Assembly (NCBI RefSeq): GCF_016031615.1
Contig: NZ_JACYXC010000001.1
Location: 6,882,001 to 6,946,000 of the forward strand
Reading direction: 5' to 3'
Length of the DNA stretch: 64,000 bases
Origin: Streptomyces pactum
GTDB taxonomy: Bacteria; Actinomycetota; Actinomycetes; Streptomycetales; Streptomycetaceae
In this document: positions 59,144 through 64,000 of the stretch, one piece after another
Position numbering within the stretch: position 1 is the first letter of the stretch
Layout of the letters: every line of letters starts with the position of its first letter
Notes under the pieces: model-generated
Seen by the model: the letters and a program-made list of their open reading frames with translations, nothing else
What the model was told of the DNA's origin: nothing
The model's database searches: none
Program-made: the position numbers and the translations under genes

Positions 59144-59713
59144 CTACGCCGGGCCGTCGGCGAAGTGGGGCAGGACCATCTCGACCAGCGCGGTGACATC
59201 GGCGGCGGCCATCGGCTCGCCGGTCATGCCCATCCGGTGGAGCAGCGTCCCGGTCACCACGTCGATGAAGAACAGGACCCGGTGCTCCGGCTCGCCGAGC
59301 GCCTCCTGGAGCGCGATCCGGTAGGGGTCCTGCAGCCGCGAGGAGAGGATCTCGCGCAGCGCCGGGTCGCTGACGGCGTCGCTGAACACACCGGCGAACG
59401 CGTCCCCCACCCCCGGTTCGGCGATCTTCGCCGCGGCCCAGTGGATGGTCGAGGACAGCACCTCCGCCCGGTCCGCGCCCCCCAGCGGCGGCGGACCGAA
59501 GGCGTCCAGCAGGCAGTCGACGATCAGCGCGCCCTTCGACGGCCAGCGCCGGTAGACCGTGGACTTCGCGACGCCGGCCGCCGCGGCGATGCGCTCGACG
59601 GTGGCGCGCGCGTAGCCGAGTTCCTGGACGGTGCTCAGCGTCGCGGCGAAGACCGCGGCGTTGACGCCGCTGCGCGGACGGCCGGGCGGGCGGGGGGATG
59701 TGGCCGAAGTCAT
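59144..59713 (-). CDS. TetR family regulator
   Basis: A 189-residue TetR-family protein. The helix-turn-helix is FAATLSTVQELGYARATVERIAAAAGVAKSTVYRRWPSKGALI (residues about 22-64). The C-terminal domain fits the TetR_C_11/AefR-like type (DPYRIALQEALGEPEHRVLFFIDVVTGTLLHRMG). The start is ATG 59713. It is divergent from an esterase gene 92 bases away. The region between carries two near-identical TCGATACCT...GTAGCGA sites that overlap both promoters, so it should repress itself and the esterase. Confidence 0.9.
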   Translation of the reverse strand: MTSATSPRPPGRPRSGVNAAVFAATLSTVQELGYARATVERIAAAAGVAKSTVYRRWPSKGALIVDCLLDAFGPPPLGGADRAEVLSSTIHWAAAKIAEPGVGDAFAGVFSDAVSDPALREILSSRLQDPYRIALQEALGEPEHRVLFFIDVVTGTLLHRMGMTGEPMAAADVTALVEMVLPHFADGPA

Positions 59714-59732
59714 ACCCCCAGCATACCCGTTT

Positions 59733-59781
59733 TCGATACCTGAAGTAGCGATACTCTAGGTATCGATACCTCGGGTAGCGA
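59733..59781. promoter_or_regulatory. Two tandem TetR operators
   Basis: TCGATACCTGAAGTAGCGA (59733-59751) and TCGATACCTCGGGTAGCGA (59763-59781) differ only in the three central bases and are imperfect palindromes (TCGATAC/GTAGCGA). Between them GATAC-tctag-GTATC adds a third dyad. The 30-base spacing equals about three helical turns, so dimers would sit on one face. Confidence 0.75.
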
Positions 59782-59805
59782 AAACCCGGGGGATGAGGAG
59801 GAGCC

Positions 59806-60789
59806 ATGAGTGGGACCACTGACGTCCAGCGGCCGGCGGAGCCGGACTGGTCGGCGATCACGACCGATGAGCTGATCGCCTACCGCGAGGCGGAGAACCG
59901 TTTCCGGGCGTCCGCCGCGGCGCGCGCGGTCACCGGGGAGCCGGACCCCGGTGCCGGGATCCGGTGGCAGGAGGTGGTCCTGCCCGGCCGGGTGCTGCCG
60001 GTCCGGGTGTACCGGCCGGCCGGGCAGGGCGGTGAAGACGCCGGCCGGGCCGGGCTGCCGCTCGTCCTCCATGTGCACGGAGGCGGCTTCGTGGGCACGG
60101 CGGCGCAGAGCGACTGGATCAACAGTCACCTCGCCGCCCGGCTGCCCGCGGTCGTGGTCTCGGTCGAACACCGCCTCGTCGACCCGGTGACCCCGCTGCC
60201 GGCGGCCGCCGACGACGGCTGGGACGTCCTGCGGCACGTGCTGGAGCACGCCGCGCGCTGGGGCGTCGATCCGGAGCGGGCGGCCGTCTTCGGCGAGAGC
60301 TGCGGCGGCCTGATCGTCGCCCTGGCGGCGCTCCGGGCCCGCGCGTCCGGCCTGCGCCTGCGGGCCCAGGTGCTGGTCAACCCGGCCGTCGAGGTGACCG
60401 GGACGATGCTCGACTCGCCCTCGATGACCCGGTACGCCCACACCCCGACGCTCAGCAGGCCGCACCTGGAGCTGTTCCGGCGGCTCGCCGTCCCGCAGGG
60501 GACCGACGCCCGCGCGCTCTCGCCGCTGTACGCCGACGACCTCGGCGGTCTGGCCCCGGCGCTCGTGGTGGTGCCGACCGACGACCCGCTGGCCGACCAC
60601 GGCCGCCGCTACGCCGAGCGGCTGCGGGACGCCGGGACCCCCGTCCGGCTGACCGAACACCAGGGCGCGGGGCACGCGTTCCTCAGCATGCCCGGCGTGG
60701 TCCCGCAGGCACAGGCCGCGCGGGCGGAGATCGACGACTTCCTCGGGGCCTCCCTGGCCGTCCGACCGCCTGGCCGTCCGACCGGCTGA
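59806..60789 (+). CDS. Alpha/beta hydrolase, hormone-sensitive-lipase family esterase
   Basis: A 327-residue esterase from ATG 59806 with GAGGAGGAG upstream. The HSL-family oxyanion motif is HVHGGGFVG (about residue 90), the nucleophile elbow is FGESCGGLI with the catalytic Ser, the acid is in PTDDPLAD, and the His is in GAGHAFLS. No signal peptide is seen, so it is cytoplasmic. The adjacent TetR gene and operators suggest induction by an ester or its product. The last residues (VRPPGRPTG) come from a small direct repeat ctggccgtccgaccg present three times at 60758-60812. Confidence 0.88.
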   Translation: MSGTTDVQRPAEPDWSAITTDELIAYREAENRFRASAAARAVTGEPDPGAGIRWQEVVLPGRVLPVRVYRPAGQGGEDAGRAGLPLVLHVHGGGFVGTAAQSDWINSHLAARLPAVVVSVEHRLVDPVTPLPAAADDGWDVLRHVLEHAARWGVDPERAAVFGESCGGLIVALAALRARASGLRLRAQVLVNPAVEVTGTMLDSPSMTRYAHTPTLSRPHLELFRRLAVPQGTDARALSPLYADDLGGLAPALVVVPTDDPLADHGRRYAERLRDAGTPVRLTEHQGAGHAFLSMPGVVPQAQAARAEIDDFLGASLAVRPPGRPTG

Positions 60790-61507
60790 CCGCCTGGCCG
60801 TCCGACCGTCGGTCGCGGCGGTGTCCGTCCCCGGTGGTGACGACCCGTCGGGCGGCGACCGGTGTCCCACGGTGGCGCGTCCGCCGCGGTGGTGGCAGGA
60901 CGGGCGGGTGGTGGCAGGACGGGCGGGCGACAGTCGGGATGCGCGCCGGAGGGTTCGGGGGCGCCCGGGGCGCCGGCGCAGGGCGTGCCTGCCTCCGGGG
61001 CGGAGCCGGGCCTGCGGCCCCGCCCGAGGGCCCGGGCCGGTCACCGGACCGGACCGGGCCGCGGGTTCCCCGGGCCGGACGCGGTGGGAACCGGCCCGGC
61101 CCGGCCGTCGCGGCGTGAGCTCCGCGGCTCCCGGACCGAGGTGCGTCCGGCCCCGGGGCGGCCGCGGCCGCCCCGGGGCCGACCCGGTCACCGGCGGGTG
61201 GGCCGGCGCCGACCCGGTCACCGGCAGGTGGGCCGGGGCCGGTCGGTGGCCGGAGGTACCTGCGCCGTCCGGCGGACGGAGGTGGCGCACGACCGTCCGG
61301 CCCACGCCCGTCCCGCCCACGACGATCCCTCCCGTGACCGTCCGACAGGCGGGCGAGCACGGGAGGGAGAGGCGCCGACCGGACACCGCCGACCGCCCCC
61401 CCGGCCGGGGCCGGCGCGCGGACGGTGGGGCCCCGCCGGGTCGGGGCGTGCGGCCCGCGCGCGGCAGGCCACCCTCGGCACGGCGGCACGCCCCGCCGCG
61501 CCGATGT
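60790..61507. other. Gene-free stretch with several tandem repeats
   Basis: About 720 bases with no supported gene. It contains two copies of a 19-base unit tggtggcaggacgggcggg (60890-60927) and two 30-base units starting gacccggtcaccggc (61181-61210 and 61211-61240, two differences). Long open frames are low-complexity shadows. Confidence 0.55.
61181..61240. repeat. Tandem 30-bp duplication
   Basis: Two adjacent 30-base units match at 28 positions, in the gene-free stretch before the DUF6223 gene. They are probably a slippage duplication; each unit contains the palindromic core ccggtcaccgg. Confidence 0.75.
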
Positions 61508-61981
61508 TCAGGGCCGCCCGTCCGTCGCGGCCCGGTCGCGCGGGCCCGCCGCGGCCGGCCGGCCGGTGCGGCGGGAGCGCGCCGCCGCCATGCCCCCCAG
61601 GACCATGGCCGCCACCCCCACCAGCATGGCCACCCAGGCCCCGCCGAGCCCGTTGCCGCTGCCCAGGCCGCCGTCGGCGGTGGCCGCGACCACCCCGCCG
61701 AGGACCGTTCCGGCCAGGCCCGCGACCACCGCCACCACGGCCCGCAGCGGTCCGCCGGCCGTGCCCCGGCGGCCGGCGGGGCGGGCCAGCGCCAGCCCGG
61801 CCACCACCACACCGGCCAGCGCCAGCAGTGCGCCGGTGGACGCCCCGAGCCGTCCGGGGCCGAACGAGCCGACGCCGGCGGCGGCATGCCGCCCGGAGGT
61901 CGCCGCGGCCGCCGGTGCGGTGAGCGCGAGGACCGCGAGCGCGGTGGCCGCGGCGGCGGTGGACAGGCGGCGAAGGGACAT
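61508..61981 (-). CDS. DUF6223-like small membrane protein
   Basis: A 157-residue exported membrane protein from ATG 61981 (GAGGAG upstream). A signal peptide ends after AAAATS near residue 29. Three hydrophobic segments follow: TGALLALAGVVVAGLALARPAG, AVVAVVAGLAGTVLGGVVAATADGG and GGAWVAMLVGVAAMVLGGMAAARSRRTG. The order Gly-rich helix, ADGG-x-GSGNG-x-GG loop, final helix, ARSRRTG fits what I recall as DUF6223. The function is unknown. It is divergent from the two-component system by 220 bases and could be one of its targets. Confidence 0.75.
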   Translation of the reverse strand: MSLRRLSTAAAATALAVLALTAPAAAATSGRHAAAGVGSFGPGRLGASTGALLALAGVVVAGLALARPAGRRGTAGGPLRAVVAVVAGLAGTVLGGVVAATADGGLGSGNGLGGAWVAMLVGVAAMVLGGMAAARSRRTGRPAAAGPRDRAATDGRP

Positions 61982-62124
61982 GACGGAACTCCTCGTGCTC
62001 GTACGGCAGGTCGGTCCCGATCCTGGCCGCGCAGCCCGCCGCCGGTCGTCCCCCGGACGCGGACACCTCGCCCTGCCGCACGCGCACGCGGCCGGCTGCC
62101 GCGGACGCGGTGGGGACCGCGGAT

Positions 62125-62142
62125 CTACCGCGGACGCGGTAG
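62125..62142. promoter_or_regulatory. Inverted repeat in the two-component promoter region
   Basis: CTACCGC (62125-62131) and GCGGTAG (62136-62142) are perfect 7-base arms around ggac, within the 220-base divergent region. Part of it (ccgcggacgcggt) is also repeated directly at 62099-62111 and 62129-62141. It may be a response-regulator site. Confidence 0.45.
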
Positions 62143-62201
62143 TCCGCCGCTCCGCCGTCCGGGGGACCCGCCCGGGGGCGGCACCCGGCTAGGGTGCGCG
62201 C

Positions 62202-63329
62202 ATGAGCGAAGGACGGTTCCGGGTTCCCGCCGCGGTCAGGGACTGGGCGATCGCCGTCGGCCTGGCCGTGACGCTGCTGGTCACCGGCGCCGGCGGGCGG
62301 CACTCGGGCACCGGCCCGGAGCTGCCGGGCCACCTGCTGCTGGCGGCGAGCGGCCTGGCGCTGGCGGCCGGCCGCCGGGCCCCGGTCGCCGTCCTGGCCG
62401 TCACCGGGCTGTGCGCGGTGGGGTACCAGGCGGCCGGCTTCGACGTGCCCGCCGTCGCCTACCTGTTCGCGGTGTACGCGGCGGTGCGCGCCGGACACCG
62501 CGGCGTCGCGGTGGCGGCGAGCGTGGCGATGCTCGCCACCCTCCCGCTCGCCGCCCTGGTCTCCGGCACGCACGACGCCGGGGAGGCGTTCGCGCGGGCC
62601 CGGGGCGCCCTGGAACTGGCCTGGCTGATCGCCGCCGGAGCCGCGGGCGAGGCGCTGCGCCAGGCCGAACGGCGGGCGGACGAGGCCGAGCGCACCCGGG
62701 AGGAGACCGCGCGGCGCCGCGCCGACGAGGAGCGGCTGCACATCGCCCGGGAACTGCACGACGCGCTGACCCATCAGATCTCCGTGATCAAGGTGCAGTC
62801 CGAAGCCGCCGTCCACGTGGCCCGGAAGCGTGGCGAACCGGTGCCCGACGCGCTGCTGGCGATCCGGGAGGCCGGCCGGGAGGCGGCCCGGGAGCTGCGG
62901 GCGACGCTGGAGGCGCTGCGTGACGACGACACCGCGCCGCCGCGCGGACTGGACCACATCGCCGAACTGGTGGAGCGGGCCGGCCGGACCGGTCTGCGGA
63001 CGACGCTGACCGTCGCGGGGGAGCGGCGCGACGTGCCGGCCGCGGTGGGCCGGACCGCCTACCGGATCGTCCAGGAGTCGCTGACCAACGTCGCCCGGCA
63101 CGCCGCCGCCCGCACCGCGTCGGTCCGCATCGACCACCGGCCCGACGCCCTGGTCCTCCGGGTGGACGACGACGGCCGGGCCACGCCGGACCGCGCCCCG
63201 GAGCCGGGCATCGGACTCCTCGGGATGGGCGAACGCGTGACCGCCCTCGGCGGGCGGCTGCACGCCGCACCCCGCGGTGAGGGCGGCTTCACCGTCCGCG
63301 CCGAACTCCCCGTGGAGCCGGCGTCGTGA
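62202..63329 (+). CDS. NarL-type sensor histidine kinase
   Basis: A 375-residue sensor kinase. Four or five hydrophobic segments occupy the first 150 residues, so it probably senses within the membrane. A short coiled coil (EALRQAERRADEAERTREETARRRADEERL) leads to the HisKA_3 box IARELHDALTHQISVIKVQSEAA with the phosphoacceptor His. The HATPase_c domain has the N-box IVQESLTNVARHA, VDDDGRATP and GIGLLGMGERVTALGG. It starts at ATG 62202, and its stop overlaps the response regulator start (GTGA), so the two are made together. The signal is unknown. Confidence 0.92.
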   Translation: MSEGRFRVPAAVRDWAIAVGLAVTLLVTGAGGRHSGTGPELPGHLLLAASGLALAAGRRAPVAVLAVTGLCAVGYQAAGFDVPAVAYLFAVYAAVRAGHRGVAVAASVAMLATLPLAALVSGTHDAGEAFARARGALELAWLIAAGAAGEALRQAERRADEAERTREETARRRADEERLHIARELHDALTHQISVIKVQSEAAVHVARKRGEPVPDALLAIREAGREAARELRATLEALRDDDTAPPRGLDHIAELVERAGRTGLRTTLTVAGERRDVPAAVGRTAYRIVQESLTNVARHAAARTASVRIDHRPDALVLRVDDDGRATPDRAPEPGIGLLGMGERVTALGGRLHAAPRGEGGFTVRAELPVEPAS

Positions 63330-63988
63330 TCCGGGTCCTGCTCGTGGACGACCAGCCGCTGATCCGCAGCGGATTCCGCGCCCTGCTGGACATCGAGGAC
63401 GACATCGAGGTGGTGGCCGAGGCCGCCGACGGGCAGCAGGCGCTGGAGCGGGCCCGGGAACACCTGCCGGACATCGCCCTCGTCGACATCCGGATGCCGG
63501 TGCTGGACGGCATCGAGACCACCCGGCGCATCGCCGCGGACCCGGCCCTGGCCGGGGTGCACGTCGTCATCCTGACCAACTACGGCCTGGACGAGTACGT
63601 CTTCGACGCGCTGCGCGCGGGCGCCGCCGGATTCCTGGTCAAGGACGTCATGCCGGAGGACTTCCTGCACGCGGTCCGGGTCGCGGCGCGCGGGGACGCC
63701 CTGCTCGCCCCCTCGATCACCCGCAAACTGATCGACCGGTACGTCACCCAGCCGCTCGCACCCGGCACCGTCCGGGTCCTGGAGGAGCTGACCAACCGCG
63801 AACGGGAGGCCGTCACCCTGGTCGCCAGGGGGCTGTCCAACGACGAGATAGCGGGCCTGATGGTGATCAGCCCGCTCACCGCGAAGACCCACATCAACCG
63901 GGCCATGACCAAGCTCCGCGCCCGCGACCGGGCCCAACTCGTGGTCCTCGCCTACGAGTCCGGCCTGGTGACGCCGGGCGGCCCCTGA
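63326..63988 (+). CDS. NarL/FixJ-type response regulator
   Basis: A 220-residue response regulator from GTG 63326. The receiver domain has VLLVDDQPLIRSGF with the acidic pair, the phosphoacceptor Asp in IALVDIRMPVLDG (about residue 54), the conserved Thr/Asn switch VVILTNYGLDEYV and the Lys in FLVKDVMPEDF. The LuxR-type helix-turn-helix is LTNREREAVTLVARGLSNDEIAGLMVISPLTAKTHINRAMTKLRARDRAQLVV (about 150-205). It is coupled to the histidine kinase gene before it. The targets probably include its own operon and the divergent DUF6223 gene. Confidence 0.93.
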   Translation: MIRVLLVDDQPLIRSGFRALLDIEDDIEVVAEAADGQQALERAREHLPDIALVDIRMPVLDGIETTRRIAADPALAGVHVVILTNYGLDEYVFDALRAGAAGFLVKDVMPEDFLHAVRVAARGDALLAPSITRKLIDRYVTQPLAPGTVRVLEELTNREREAVTLVARGLSNDEIAGLMVISPLTAKTHINRAMTKLRARDRAQLVVLAYESGLVTPGGP

Positions 63989-64000
63989 CCCCCGGCCCGG

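Noticed and set aside
1..64000. tRNA, rRNA, insertion sequences, integrases, attachment sites
   Set aside because: I looked for cloverleaf-like stems with CCA-type ends, transposase/integrase motifs and tRNA-linked duplications and saw none. A tRNAscan/ISfinder run would be the proper check.

Overview
The window is about 64 kb of very GC-rich DNA with densely packed genes, GTG starts, ATGA/GTGA stop-start overlaps, one in-frame TTA leucine codon and third-position G/C bias. Together with a complete conservon, a crt carotenoid locus, a TerD protein, a BTAD regulator and many secreted proteins or lipoproteins, this points to a Streptomyces or close relative. The species cannot be fixed from the sequence. 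I saw no tRNA, rRNA, transposase, integrase, CRISPR array or replication origin.

Layout: 0-6.5 kb holds a PLP amino-acid decarboxylase, a HhH-GPD protein, a Tat-exported DJ-1/PfpI protein whose signal peptide contains the TTA codon, and a CapA-like lipoprotein. 7.3-11.6 kb is a five-gene conservon (sensor kinase, roadblock, DUF742, GTPase, P450); the P450 lacks the ExxR motif, as in the CYP157 family. 12-18 kb has a membrane protein coupled to a UBP-type zinc finger, then a TetR regulator and an MFS exporter that share a near-identical palindromic operator, and an RlmG-like methyltransferase. 18-28 kb holds a NodB-type deacetylase lipoprotein, an erythromycin-esterase-like protein, TerD, a TIGR03943/permease pair, an LLM flavin oxidoreductase behind a perfect inverted repeat, and PolX.

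28.4-32.4 kb is the most unusual region. It is a coupled leftward operon of two tandem paralogous small secreted proteins followed by a 927-residue secreted protein. That protein joins an N-terminal ribosome-inactivating-protein (RIP, rRNA N-glycosidase) domain, with the Tyr/Tyr/Glu/Arg/Trp active-site set visible, to a pectate-lyase-like beta-helix. The divergent promoter region upstream carries a 12-bp-arm perfect inverted repeat.

32.7-38.3 kb has a metallo-beta-lactamase-fold hydrolase, a GH65 phosphorylase with its beta-phosphoglucomutase-like partner, and an RluA-type pseudouridine synthase. 39-46.3 kb is a two-operon convergent carotenoid locus, crtY-crtT-crtU against crtI-crtB-DUF5914 Rieske, predicted to make isorenieratene-type carotenoids. 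No crtE is present in the window, and repeats and a 29-bp palindrome lie where crtE would be expected.

46.9-64 kb contains an SDR, a DUF1206 membrane protein, an SMI1/KNR4 protein, a PAP2 enzyme, a DUF6223 protein and a NarL-type two-component system. It also contains four regulator/enzyme divergent pairs (AraC/NmrA, BTAD/dehalogenase-like, XRE-cupin/epoxide-hydrolase-like, TetR/esterase). Two of the pairs show clear operator-like palindromes between the partners.

All calls rest on reading the translated sequence and recalling family motifs. No database search was run.
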